Source: Icerya purchasi (taxonomy: Eukaryota > Arthropoda > Insecta > Hemiptera > Monophlebidae). Taken from it: 64,000 nucleotides of DNA. Position numbers and translations under genes: made by a program. Below the pieces are notes generated by a model. The model was given only the letters and a program-made list of their open reading frames with translations, was not told the origin of the DNA and searched no databases. Shown one piece after another: positions 11,634 to 23,295 of the stretch. The stretch is from positions 417,206,557 through 417,270,556 of the forward strand of contig CM077115.1 of the NCBI GenBank assembly GCA_039619475.1. Reading direction: 5' to 3'. Numbering within the stretch: position 1 is the stretch's first letter; every line of letters begins with the position of its first letter.

Positions 11634-13308
11634 GGTACTTCTTTTTTCCTCCCGATATAATAACACGTCGTCCGTTTCTTCAACGGAAATTCTTCAGGAT
11701 TATCAACGTCCAGCAAAGGAAGTAATATTAATGCGATTGTTGTTTTTTCCCGGTGTAGAACGCGGAGGAAGCCATTAATTCGAAATTGTTACTTTCTCAT
11801 CAGGCGACACAACGATGATGATAATGACGAAACAAAGGATTAATTAAAAAATGAATAAATAATAGCGCGTGTCAGTCGGAGAAAAATGCAGAGAGAAAAA
11901 TACAACACCAACTTCTGCTCCAGTTATCCGGAAAGTAATTCGATGTCTCCACTCGTAGATTCGAAGCTATTCGTCGTCGTTCGCGTCGTCCAGTTTGAAA
12001 GCCAGGCTCGCCAGACAGCATCTGTTTCGGCGTGCTTCCCGCGAAATAAAGCATTTTCATTTGTATACTCGAATAAACCCGGGGAAATACGCGCGAGCCT
12101 GATGAAAAACGAGCTGAGGCTGAAGAACGGTTTTCCGGGCTCTTCGACGGGAATTCGATTGGCTGACGCGGCCGACGATTATACACCGTGAGCAGGGGCC
12201 AGCAAACGACTTCGAAGTGGTTTGGTTTTGTTTTTCTAGCGACTGCTTTCAAATTCGGAATTAAAACAACAGCCCAAGTCGACCGGGACCAAAAAAGAAA
12301 AATCGACAGTTGCGCGCCGCCTGTCGTCGAAATCGGAAGCGGAGGTTATCTGTGAAAAAATTTAGCACTTTGCCAAGTCGAAATAATCATATTGCCGCAG
12401 AAACTTCCTCCAGTTACCGGCGCGCCATTGGCTGAATGAATAAAATCCGACGAAACCGTCCGATTTTAAGTCGAACTAATAAACAGCGAAGAAGCATATT
12501 CGACCAGCTCACTCCGAAATTCCCCTTTAGCCTTCGCATTTTTCATTTCATTCTATTTTCATTCACTTCTATTCGACTACATGCCGGAAAATCGAAATTC
12601 GTACGAAATGGAGGACGTCAAAAATTTTTTCCGATTTTCCTACACTGTTCCGCGCACTACAGTAATCACTTTGTCGTTCGAACTATAACCAGTACGTTTT
12701 CACTCGAATTCCGTACGAACTATTCGGTAAATCTCAAAGTAAAAGTAGTGTGCATAATGACTGATAAAACGAACGATCTAAAAACGAAAACGACTATGCA
12801 ACTAATGAGGACGTTAATCGGCATCGAAACATCATCGGACTCGCGATTTCATGGTTTTCCTTGATTCCCTTTTAACGCGTGTTTACTTAATTTGATTACT
12901 CCACCGGCGTCTTGTGATTCTTATATATACTTTTTATAATAAATAATTTCGATTTTTTTCGATCCTCCCTATTAAATAAAATTCTTCCGAGTATAAAATA
13001 AAACTGTCATTTTCAGTGGCTAAAGAAGAAGAATTTATTGAAATTATGCAAAAGTTTCTGCAACTTTTTTAGGACAAACGTAATTTCTCTGTAAATAAAC
13101 ATTTTCTTTTTCATCTTTTTCAATAAATACGAAGTAGATATTTGGTTAATGTCGTCTGAAAAAAGTTTACAAAGACCAAGTGTATCGTACGTAAAATTTA
13201 TAGGCAAGCCGCAATGCGTTCCGCAAATTTTGCAATTCACGCAGGAGAGGGGGGTGTTAAAAAATGGTAAAATTAAAAAGTTTACTTTCAATATCGAACC
13301 GACACACG

Positions 13309-13344
<36 letters not shown>

Positions 13345-13774
13345 ACATCGGACGGTAACGATGTAGTAAACTTGTTTGCTAGAAAACTTTATTGGAAAAC
13401 AACGAGGTCAGTTTAGATATAACAATTAAAATTTAACGATAAAAGCACAACTTTAATTTCCGTAAAATTTCCTTTTTTTGCTATTTTACACCTCTAGTCT
13501 TACCAACTATTCCCTAATCTATGGAATCCGAGTTAACATGAATAGGCAACCCATCCGCAGTGAAGCGTACTAAAATTAACACGTATATGGGGCGTTTCAT
13601 GTCAAATGTCCCAGCGCGTCGCTCGAGCGCCAGAACGCTTACTTTTCAACTGATGATTACGCCACACTAAGAATCATACACAAAAAATAATCAACAACAA
13701 CACGTTTTCGATGTATTTTTTCCTCAGCTTTCCCCGATGAAATCATTCGCCCTTTTTTGAAAATGTACCTTTTT
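10320..13774. other. AT-rich DNA with homopolymer and (TA)n, no gene recognised
   Basis: Contains the inverted motif copy at 11267-11278, a T29 run at 11605-11633 and a (TA)15 microsatellite at 13311-13340. Overlapping open frames on both strands at 11872-12252 and one of 142 codons at 12436-12864 show no recognisable domain. The stretch 11880-12640 is less AT-rich than its surroundings. A host exon here cannot be excluded, but nothing supports one. Confidence 0.45.
13311..13340. repeat. (TA)15 microsatellite
   Basis: Thirty bases of uninterrupted TA, seen directly. Confidence 0.95.
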
Positions 13775-14220
13775 AACCTTACGGGAACCGGTCCTCGGAT
13801 GTACTAGCGCTTTTAGCTACTACCTCATCAACCCCAGCATTAAGAAGAATACCGCGGTGACTAGATTGTGCCGGTGAAACTTAATAATTCCACTCAGCTT
13901 AATCCAAGCGCACTTCTATCTGATTTTAAATATACTATAATTTATGATAAAAATGTGACAACCTTTAATAGCCAGAAGTAAGCTGAGACTATCAGAGCAT
14001 ATAACAAATTTCCCATTAGAGTGGAGAACATTTAAAATAGATTCAGAGGTTTTTTGTCAATCGTCAAGAGCTCCGCCATGAATACCGAAACCTCGGGAGG
14101 CAGCTTCAACCTCTGTATGAAAATACATCTCGATTGGATCCTGAAAATTTCGTACCATCAATCGAAATTTCCAGATAGTTAATATACTGAACTTCCGCAG
14201 GGAATGTCACTTGCAGGGCC
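13775..14220 (-). pseudogene. Degraded LINE RNase H domain
   Basis: In sense (minus strand) the RNase H landmarks appear in order but across frameshifts: a stretch reading SIDGTKFSG near 14180 (first Asp), an ELLTI segment near 14065 (Glu), KFVICSDSLSLLLAIKG near 13970-14020 (second Asp), and SHRGILLNAGVDEVVAKSAS near 13800-13860 (final His/Asp helix). The spacing suits one RNase H domain of a LINE polyprotein. It is a different, older copy than LINE A or B. No RT or 3' tail is attached that I can see. Confidence 0.58.
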
Positions 14221-14814
14221 CATGCAGCCGCTCGTCGTGTGAAACCCGAACTCCTAACTATGGTAAAACGTTAATTATTTAATCTTCCGATTTCATTAGG
14301 CTCGTCAAAACGGCGAGTGAGCAGTGCATCTAATTCAGGCAGCTATGTGTACGTTTTTTTTTTTTTTGTTGTATTATACATACGGAAGAGGCTGTTGTGA
14401 TCTTCAACTCGCGTGAGAAATCTGTGTAAATAAAGTAATCCCTAGAGGCCGCGTAAACGAGAGCAACCTTATACCGTCGAGGTCAGTGACTTCACTCCGG
14501 ATTCGTAAATTTGTTCGTTAACTATAGCGTATTTGCAGATTAGCGTTGAAACTAGCGATTAAAAATTTCAAAAGTTGTTTTTCCAGACAGTGAATAACGT
14601 TGAACAGAAGCATAGTGGTCTTTAACAGAACGTAAATTTACAATAGCTTTTGATGTGCACACTAGCGTTAGGTAGTACATTTTGGACATAGACGAGGAGT
14701 ACGTAGAAAGCGCCAGTATTTAACAGAGACCACCAGTGGCGAAAGCCCACGGATAAAGCTGACGATAGAGACGAGCTATACCTTCTCTGCCAATAGAAGA
14801 GTTTCTATGTAGAT
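14221..14814. other. No gene recognised
   Basis: Includes a T12 run near 14357. Nothing assignable; the upstream part of the RTE fragment at 14815 may extend to about 14700 in decayed form. Confidence 0.4.
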
Positions 14815-15057
14815 CGAGAAAAATATGGAAGAGGCTAGGGAGGACACGTGATACGCCACTCAATGTGGGTTACCAACTTATTAGAAGGAAAAACAATAGG
14901 GAAGACTCAAAGAGGAAGGCCTCGAAGGAGATTCATGGACGAAATAAAAGGAACGAGGTCATACGCGGAAGTTAAAGAGTTAGCTAGAGCACGAGAAGAT
15001 CTAACACGTGGCCATGTTACCCACCAACCCTTGGGTTGAGGAGAAGATGATGATGAG
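14815..15057 (+). mobile_element. RTE-like LINE 3' fragment with GATGAT tail
   Basis: The plus strand reads GGHVIRHSMWVTNLLEGKTI, then GKTQRGRPRRRFMDEIKG and SYAEVKELARAREDLTRGH, then a stop and a GATGATGATGA tail (15046-15056). This is the conserved C-terminal GK-GRGRPR-R-MD-I...SY-EV--LA--RE---R module of RTE-like polyproteins. Upstream coding is decayed beyond about 14815. The open frame at 14848-15039 is a surviving piece, not an independent gene. It resembles the minus-strand fragment at 3384-3735 in domain and in trinucleotide tail. Confidence 0.75.
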
Positions 15058-15620
15058 GGTCAAGAGAGAGATGTATCGAGATTCAGTGACTGTTCGATTT
15101 TCACCACTCTGTAATCTGATCAGTGATGAATATTCCGCTTTGAGGTGTTATGGCGCTGTTGATGCGAATCGTCTATAAATTAAGGTTTAAACCGCTCGAG
15201 GCATCGCACAGTTTGCCGAACCCCCTTAAATAGCCGCCACTCGCTTATTGCGTGTTCTTCGCAGGCGGAACAATTATCTACAGTCGAAGTTCACGTAACC
15301 TTTCTTCGGGAAATTCTTAGCACTGATAAAACGGCTTAAGCAAAATTCATCCCTGATAATGGACGAGATAAATGAGTTTGACTTTTGTATCATCAATTTG
15401 CTAATTTCACTCTTTTAAACGGTTCAAAAATTCGACGATGCTCAAACAGTATCAGTAATTTTTTAAACAGTATCGTATTTAGGACAGTTTATATTTCACT
15501 TTGTTATGCGTGCGTCTAGATAAGAAACAGCCGAGATATTTCTCGCCCAATCAATTTCGTAAAAGAAACTTTTCTTGTTCTATGTGTTTTGTAGTTTAGA
15601 TTATTGTGTAAAAAGAAATC
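15058..15620. other. No gene recognised
   Basis: Unassigned AT-rich sequence; no repeats or domains were seen. Confidence 0.45.
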
Positions 15621-15955
15621 TTTTTTTTTTTTTTTTTTTTTTTTGGGCGCGCCAGCGGCATTGACCCAACAACAAGAAAACTAAGCTAATAAATCAAATA
15701 ATTAAGCGGTCCGAAATGGACGCAACAAAAGACAGCAGTGCGGACACCACAGAAGATGATGGAAAGGAGAGGATAAAGGAAGAGTTATAGGGTGTAGGGA
15801 GACCTAATGACAGGAGCTGACTGTATAAAAGGTAGCGTTCGTTACGAAGAGCAGGACACTCAAAGAAAATGTGATTATCATCACATGTACGAGGAGGATC
15901 ACAATCGTGGAGAGAAAGAAATCGTTCGACTGAACATCAGAAACTATTTCCTTTT
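15621..15955 (-). mobile_element. LINE A copy 3: last 330 bp
   Basis: The poly-A tail is the T24 run at 15621-15644, preceded in sense by GGTCAATGCCGCTGGCGCGCCC. Coding just upstream reads CDDNHIFFECPALRNERYLL, then YSQLLSLGLPTPYNSSFILS, near-matching LINE A copy 2 (CDTNHIFFECA..., QLLKLGLPTPYSASFILS). The Cys/His spacing (C-x4-H-x4-C plus upstream cysteines) is the same in both. The reading is open from about 15935 to the stop near 15693, so this is one of the better preserved C-termini, but it is truncated upstream. Confidence 0.8.
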
Positions 15956-18548
15956 AAAAGACAAATCTTACGGCATCCTATTACAGATTTCTTATACATT
16001 TAGCGCAAATCCTGAGCAAAAAATAAAATCACTTAAAATTCGATAATAACTGAACTACAAACTTGCTGCTATGAAATGTAAAATATTCTAATAGTGGAAA
16101 TTTTTCTCAGTCTCAAAATCCGGTTAAAAAGTATATATATATATATACACATACACATACATATATAAATATTTATATAAATACATACAGATATAGACAT
16201 ATATATATATATATGTACTCGTATAAACAAAATCATGAAAGATAGAAGTAAGAAAAACTTTAAAAATGGTTTTCCGAAATTTTGAATATAAAATAAACAT
16301 AAAATGCAAATATTTTTGACGACAAATCAGTTTTAAAATGCCTGCGTTTTCTCGAAAAAACGTGAAAAAGTATACCCCTTCCTTCAATAATCGTCATTAC
16401 CCTCGTGTATTCAATTTCTTTTTTTATTCTCTTCTTGGCCGATAAGTGTCACTACACATCGATTGTCACTTCACTTCGAAAAGGCCTTTATAGGATCTCC
16501 CCTTGAGAGGTCTCTTTAATGATAGTGTTGCAACGCCAATGCTACAGTATTTTTTCCCGCTTATTCGTACTTTTTTTTTTTTTTTCTTTTCAATCAACTA
16601 ACACGGTGAGCATCTTTTGAAATGAAAATTTAGCTTTGTATTAACTCATTTTCCAGCATACCGTCGTATTAATTGCAAATATTTTTTCTTTAAAAAAAAA
16701 AGGCATATTTCTCTTTGCGCTGACGGTGAATAGAGTTTCGATTAAATCAAAAAAGTTGCGCGTATAAATTAGCGACGCCATATATGTACATACAGCTCTT
16801 TTGCGTGCATACTCGTTTATGGTAATTTCGATGTGTATCGTCGCTTTACAAAATTTTAAACACTTAAATTAATATGTTCTTATTTGAATACGCACAATGT
16901 ATTTGTGATCTCGTGTGTACTCAGATTTCTCTTTATATCATTTTATTAATCTCTGTACGGTTTCCTAGACGACCGTTCAACACAGAACCAATTATGCCAC
17001 CCATTATTACAAACTAGGTGAAACTGACGGTAAATCAAAAATTCAGTAATTAAATAAAGAGAAAGAAAAAAGAAATCGTAAACTAAAAAGCAAAATAGCA
17101 TCAATAAAATCAGATCAAGAAACAAAAAATTAATTGAAAAGAACAAACATCGAAAGCACTTTGACATCTAACCGCGCGATTTTCTTAAGAGAATGTGGTG
17201 TCAAAAAAATGTTCCATTCTAAAACACTATAGCATCCTTCACATAGACATGATCAAATCCATGTCCGGAAAATATTATTGTCTGTACATTTATACTGTTT
17301 TGCTATCATCACCTTCGACGAATTTATTTCTGCCTGTTTCGTTAATTTTTTAACCTATAATATTCGTGCATATTCATGTCGACCCCTTTCCGGATGCTTC
17401 AAAGTTTTATTCTTGTTGACTTCCGTTTTTAATTTACGCTTCCTTCTAGACTTCAGCGGAGATTTCTTTATTATTTACTGCGTCTTCTCCATCATATTTT
17501 TATCAATTTTATGAAGTCTGTTTAAAATTGTTAATAACTCTATTCGGTGCTTACGCCGTTTTCATAGATTCCGAATTTTTGTTAATTTTCAAAGCCAGCG
17601 ACACAAAGTGTCAAAATTTACGGATAAGGAGAAATATAATGGAGAATCCCACCATAGCATACTTTTTTTTTTCTTGACGATACACAAAACCTGTACAAAG
17701 TGCGTCCGATTGTACGATGTGATTTTTCCAATATGAAAAAAGGCATATATATATATATCGCGCCGGATATTGTGATGCTAAATGTCGATCCAGATGGTCC
17801 TTATCCAGAGAGAAAAAAAGCTTTTTCAAAGAGAGAGGAAAGAGAACATTTATGTTGAAGCAAAACAATGGCCGGACTGTAAGCGCTCGAGGCTCTTGTT
17901 CAACTACTTCAAAAACAGGATGAACTGGAAGATGAGAAATCTATGTCTTCGTGCGACGATTATACGCGTTATTTAATTGGAAATGCGAAAGGCGAGGACT
18001 GCTCGACCAATGTTCGGAAAGATAACGAAGAGTGGGTAAAGGTTTATCGTGAAGTGATCGGAGATGAAACACGGAGATAGATTACACGGCTGTCTAGAAA
18101 TTGAGGGAAGAAAGACCAACCGGAAATTCAAAAACCATTTTTATCCGAGTGTAATGAAAAAGGAAACTTCGAGATATTGCGTGATCCCCAGACGGGGTCA
18201 TTAACAACAAGCGAACAGGTTTCACCGCGCGGAGCTTTAGGATGTAGTCTCAAATCTCCCGAGAGCCGCTTGAAAAATTAAAACGCGAGACATTATTTCA
18301 CGGCCCGTCTAATCAACAGAACTTGCAGCATTTTTTCTTGTTGCCCCCTCTTCTCAGGGAATATTTAAAGTTGATAAACGATTCGCAATTCAAATTCACA
18401 ATCCAAAAAATTATCCAATTTGCGCGAACTTTTCTCCCCGGACTGTTGGACGTATTGCAGTACTACGAGAGAGTCTGCAAAAATGAAGTGATTCAATGAG
18501 TGTGTTCCTGACGTTTCTAATAAAAGTTAGTTTCCAAAAGTAAAAATG

Positions 18549-18579
<31 letters not shown>

Positions 18580-19914
18580 ATCAATTACATTCCGATAGTT
18601 TTACAAGAAGCTTCCTAGTTTACTCATAATATACCTAATGTGTAATATATTTTCGATTATGTTTTCATTACAAGGGATTTCCCAAACTTGAAGAAAATAT
18701 CTCGCTCGATATAAGGCGGGAAAGAAAACACTCCGTTTATCTCTTGTCTCACTTATATCAAGCGTGAAATAGTTTCGTCAATTGTATTTTTTACTACGGT
18801 ATTGTTGAATCAGTTTTTCTACGGTTTCCGCAGTTTATGGAAATATATTCGTATAGGGGGCTGGCTTTGCTATTATTTTACTTCGCTTAATTATTTACTA
18901 GTACTAAAACATCCGGTCTGTTTCGTACATCGCGTTTACTAACTAGTCGGCGAGGAAAATAAGGAATAATTACAAATCGATCGTTTCTTCAACAAACATC
19001 CGAAGAGTAAAGATATTAAATGAAAAATTTCCCTTAAACGTTTTCGGAAATTCCAGCTAGAAATCACGTCTTGGAATCTAATTTTGATGACGTGCGAGCC
19101 GGTGCAAAATTTCATACATTCGGGAGTCGCGAAACGGTTAAAAATAGTCCAGGTTGAGTAAAACGATATATTCCGAGTCGCGTGAAAAGTGTACTATATG
19201 TAATTAACTGTGAGCCTTCGTCGGAGTAGTTGCATATAATATTTTTAGGCGATAATTTTAGATAATTATTAACTATTCTATAATTGACCGGAAGAGATGC
19301 TGTCGAACAAAATGCATAAAATCCATTGTATCGCCGAAAGAATTGCGCGCAATTTAACGGTCAACGCTCTGTGCTTCGGCAATTATTATCAAAAAACCAA
19401 CTGTCTTTTCCTAGACTATTGTCGTAATTCGTCTAAATGGAGTTTAAGCAAACAATATATCAAAATCTCTTCTAGTAAATACCGTCAAGATATCAAATCG
19501 ACGTTCAGCGCCGGAGAAAGCCGCGGTTGCAAAAGTTTCGATAAAAGCGACAGATCGAGTCAAACAGTTGTAATTTTTGAATTATATTAAACAGAGGGAA
19601 AATCAGTAATAAAAAGAAAAGCTGTGAAAGACATTTCTATTTCGACAGTCCAGATTAATAAATCAACTCGGATGATTAGTGCACCCTCGGGGGGACACAC
19701 TTGTGAAGAGGTCCCTTTTACCTTTTCGCTCAATTTCGACGAATTATGAATTTATTTATTAACAAATACGATTCGCCCACATTCCGCTGCTAATTTTTAG
19801 CGTTGCACACAATAATCGCATTCCTTAGGAAAGACAAAAAAATTTAAACTGTAGAAAATTTCTTAACTTTCGAGTAAATAATTATTAGCTGAGGCGCCAA
19901 AAATCGTAGACAGA
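15956..19914. other. AT-rich DNA with microsatellites, no gene recognised
   Basis: Contains a compound TA/CA/TAAA microsatellite at about 16132-16215, a T14 run near 16571, a short TA run near 17746-17758 and a T24 run at 18549-18572. Open frames at 16946-17167, 17278-17514 and 19297-19590 lack recognisable domains and codon character. Confidence 0.5.
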
Positions 19915-20678
19915 TCCGATGCATTCAACAACGACACCTGTCCTGTCATTTTATCAAACTCCGTATACGCTCACTTATCCACGTTCTTTCTTCCCCCTTC
20001 GTTCCGTTTACATTGATATTTACTACGTGGTCCTAGTCATTCGGGAATTTTTGGTAATGCAGCAGCTGATTCTTTGGTACTCGGGTAGCTGCTGCTTCTC
20101 GCTTTTTTTCTTAAGAAAAATCCTATCCTCTAATCTCCTTCCGCTGTGTAAAAGTTTTCATCTCAAACTATCGGATGTGTACATTTCCTCTTTCTCTAAC
20201 AACTGTTCCTTTTTTTTTATCCGCCTGTTCAACCTAGTTTTCCTGTTAACCTATGGGGTTCTCTTTGTTTCCTTCACTTCGTCGTTCTGCTGTTGCCTCT
20301 GTTATTCGTCTGCGTTCTTAAGCTATGCTCTCTTACCTTTCTCATGTTTTCATTTTTCGTCGGTTGCCTCTCCATATTCTCCACTCAAACGAAGAACATG
20401 TTTGCGATGCAGACCATGTGTTTATTAAGTGATCATCTCTTTCTATTAAGCGTTCTTTTTTCTATTCTAGTTTGCTACTACTTGGTCTTCCTACTCCATA
20501 TTGCTACTCCATATATATCCTACCTTTTCCCCTTCCCCACATTATTTCCATAATGTATTGATTACTTTCTCCTAATAACATTTGATATTGTATGAAAACA
20601 TAATTGACTCTTTCCTATTCTAATTGTTTCTGAGTAAAGGTCTCCGGTTGACGATCCCAAAAAAAAAAACAAAAAAAA
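19915..20678 (+). mobile_element. LINE A copy 4: RNase H end and C-terminal region, unexpanded
   Basis: Near-identical to the copy at 6425-7446 over about 600 bp from 20036 (TCATTCGGGAATTTTTGGTA) to the poly-A. A frame reads SDAFNNDTCPVILSNSVYAH (RNase H strand and helix), then PSHSGIFGNAAADSLVLG, FPSLRRSAVASVIRLRS and the shared LLYYLVFLL-type end. It carries only one copy of the 29-bp unit (about 20474-20502). The tail is GACGATCCC followed by interrupted poly-A at 20657-20678. Shared changes (GNAAAD where relatives have GNEAAD, and a stop after RLRS) show that the two copies descend from one already defective master or from duplication. Confidence 0.75.
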
Positions 20679-21540
20679 CCGGTGAAATATCGCTTAATAA
20701 TTACTCGCATTAACGGTGGTGAAACTTTATGGAAAAAATCAAACAATGAAAAATAAACATTTTCGATAAGCAAATAATTTAACCTCCCCCGGTCATTTCG
20801 GATAAGAAAAACGGTAAAAAAAAGGCCATTTTCCTGAGTGGGGTAACAGGGCCATAGAAGTTAAAAGTCGACAATGTCGCAAATATTGTATAAAGGAGAA
20901 GTTTGTAAAAAGGACTATTTTATACACGTATACGTATAACATATGCTATGTGTATAGCCGACGTTACACAACTTCAAATTCGGTCTCGCGCCGTAAATTA
21001 CAAAGTTCGGAATGAAAACAAATTCTTTTTATGTTGATGTCGGCGCTCGAAATCCCGCTCTATATGCGGGCGCGACGGAATCATATTTCCTTAACGAAAC
21101 TTCCAGTAAAGTATTTACGAAAAGTTCAAAAAACGGCGAAATTCGAATATTTCTGCGTGCCCCTCAACATATACACAGGCATATTTATGAGAATATTAAA
21201 AATAGAGCTGTCGACGGTGTTTAGTTGAGCAAAATAGGACTGTATTGCAATGAAATTAATAAAAACCTGGACAGATTAAAACGGGTTCGAACAGGAAAAT
21301 AGTTGACATTTTTGTCATTATAACGAGAAATCGAAAGCGTTTCACTTCAAAATCTAAAATTTATAGTTACCTACATATATTTTATTGAAATTTATTTATC
21401 AAATTAACGTTTGTACTTTTCGTTTTTTAAGATACGCTAGTGTAAACGCTTTATTTAATAATAAATTATCGACGTATCCCCGGTAAGTATAATATACATT
21501 AATGGAAGAAAACACCAACTTACAGTGGTTTTTATTTTTA
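20679..21540. other. No gene recognised
   Basis: AT-rich sequence with short open frames (21012-21228, 21399-21623) that have no recognisable domain. Confidence 0.45.
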
Positions 21541-21596
21541 TGAATATATATGTACATATATATATGTACATATATATATGTACATATATATATATA
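21541..21596. repeat. TA/TGTACA simple repeat at Tc1 insertion site
   Basis: TATATATGTACA-type repeat units run up to the left end of the Tc1-like element. TATATAC resumes after its right end at 23296, so the element inserted within this array. Confidence 0.85.
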
Positions 21597-23295
21597 CAGT
21601 GAGCAACGAAAATATTCGGACACTAGGTAATTTTTTCATTTTTTGATTAAAAAGTTGTATTTATGCAAACTTTTTGAAAAAGAAAAATGTAAGGGCAAGT
21701 TTAGAACAGAGCATTAGGTAATAGAGACAGTAAAAACTTTCGATGCACAATAATAATAACAAGTGGAAATTTGAAACAAAATAAAAGTAGTCTATTTAAG
21801 GCGCAACAAAAATATTCGGACAGCTTCGATAAAACTCAAACATTCAATTTTAAAATCGCCTTTAATATTTTGTCGGTAACCCTTTCTGTTGAATAACAGC
21901 ACTCATCCTCCTGGGTATCGATTCAACTAGTTTTTCTGTAAATTCGGGTGAAATTTTTCGCCACTCTTGCTCGATAATTATTTTTAACTGTATTTTCTTC
22001 TAATATTCGTTTCCCGAATTTTTCGATCCAAATGGTCCCACAAATTTTCGATGGGATTGATGTCCGGTGATCGAGGTAGTGTTCCCATGACCTTCGGACA
22101 GTTGTACAATAGCCACGACCGCGCTTTATACGATTTATGATTAGGGTCATTATCTTGGTAGAACTAGAAATTGTTTTCCAGACCCAATTTTTCGGCACTA
22201 CATTTCAAATTTCTTTTCAGAAAGTTGACGTACATATATGTATATCCGCATTTATATTTCCTTCGATAAACTCCAAGTTATCGACCCCAGACACGGCGAA
22301 ACATCCTCACACCATAAGACTTCCTCCACCATGTTTGACTGTCGCGTTCAGGTTGTATTTTTTAAGCTCTGTATTCGGTTTCCTCTAAATTTTTAGGCGC
22401 CCGTCACTTCCGAAAACATTGAATTTACTTTCGTGTCGGTAAGAATTACAGTTTTCCAAAAATTTACATTACGATTAGCGTGTTCCTTTGCAAAGTTGAA
22501 ACGTTTTTTTCGATTTGTTTCGCTGACTAAAGGTCTTTTTCGCGCGACTCTCGAATTGTAGCTGTTCTTTTTAATTGTTTGACGGATCGTTTGTGGGTGA
22601 ACTTCAATATTAAGTCTTTCGAGTAGTTTCGTAGGATAATTTAGGCGCACTAATTGCTGGATTTTTCTTTACCTACCTCATTATGAACCGCTGATCACGT
22701 GTTGACAATTTTTCTGGTCGACCTGTTTGTGGAACTGAGTCTATCCGATCTTCTTTTTCAAAAAGGTCTATTGATGTCGCCAACAGTGTTTTTTCTCATA
22801 TTTAATAAAATTGAAATTTTACGAACAGAAAATCCTTTACTATGATTACAAATCACCAATTGTCGTTGCTCAAAAGACGAGTTTTTGCCTTTACGAGGTA
22901 TTTTTTTGTCAAATAATTTTTAAACCAAACGTAAACATGAATGTAAAATGTCAAATGTCGATCAGCGGTTCATTGAACAGGTCGGCTTTGGTATGAAATG
23001 ACTCACCCCCCGGTGAACGCTTATCGTTGTCTCATGGAAAAACCCAACACTGCTCGACGTACGTACGCGTCCGAATATTTTTGTTGCCGCTTGAAAGCGT
23101 ATTACGTTACGTTATTCATTTTTTCAGTGGTTTTATTGATGATTTTTGTTTTTTTGTTTTTTTTTACTGAATTTATTACCTTACGCTCTAAACATACCCT
23201 TACATTTTTTTTTTTCAAACAGTTTGCATAAATACAACTTTTTAATTAAAAAATGAAAAAATTACCTAGTGTCCGAATATTTTCGTTGCTCACTG
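21597..23295 (-). mobile_element. Complete Tc1-like element with long IR/DR termini
   Basis: Left and right ends are inverted copies beginning CAGTGAGCAACGAAAATATT and flanked by TA (21595-21596, 23296-23297). The inverted repeats extend about 227 bp (21597-21823; 23068-23295). Each contains a second copy of the terminal motif, GCAACAAAAATATTCGGAC, at its inner edge (21803-21822 and the complement at 23069-23088). That is the IR/DR layout of one Tc1 subgroup, in which transposase binds two sites per end. The outermost 45 bp match almost perfectly, so the ends look relatively young although the gene is broken. Total length, 1699 bp, is normal for a full element. Confidence 0.93.
21862..22901 (-). 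pseudogene. Tc1-family DD34E transposase, inactivated
   Basis: Cut-and-paste transposase. In sense: an N-terminal region PRKGKNSSFEQRQLVICNHS and RKISILLNMRKNTVGDI (first helix-turn-helix); QTGRPEKLSTRDQRFI (second DNA-binding part with GRP linker); TIRQTIKKNSYNSRVARKRP; ILTD (first catalytic Asp); YQDNDPNHKS (second Asp); SPDINPIENLWDHLD (catalytic Glu). I count 34 residues between second Asp and Glu, the DD34E signature of Tc1. It ends IPRRMSAVIQQKGLPTKY then TAA at 21862-21864. The expected start position at 22899-22901 is ATA, and the total is not a multiple of three; at least two frameshifts and stops occur (around 22660 and 22770). All three catalytic residues survive. Confidence 0.88.

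Noticed and set aside
11872..12252. Overlapping frames on both strands (126 and 101 codons)
   Set aside because: Mutually overlapping, no domain; typical of a locally GC-richer stretch with few stops.
12436..12864. 142-codon frame
   Set aside because: No domain, signal or family resemblance, unusual composition for a protein. No splice or promoter evidence. Kept only as a place to check with RNA data.
22137..22388. Plus-strand ORF inside the Tc1 element
   Set aside because: Antisense shadow of the transposase pseudogene on the minus strand.
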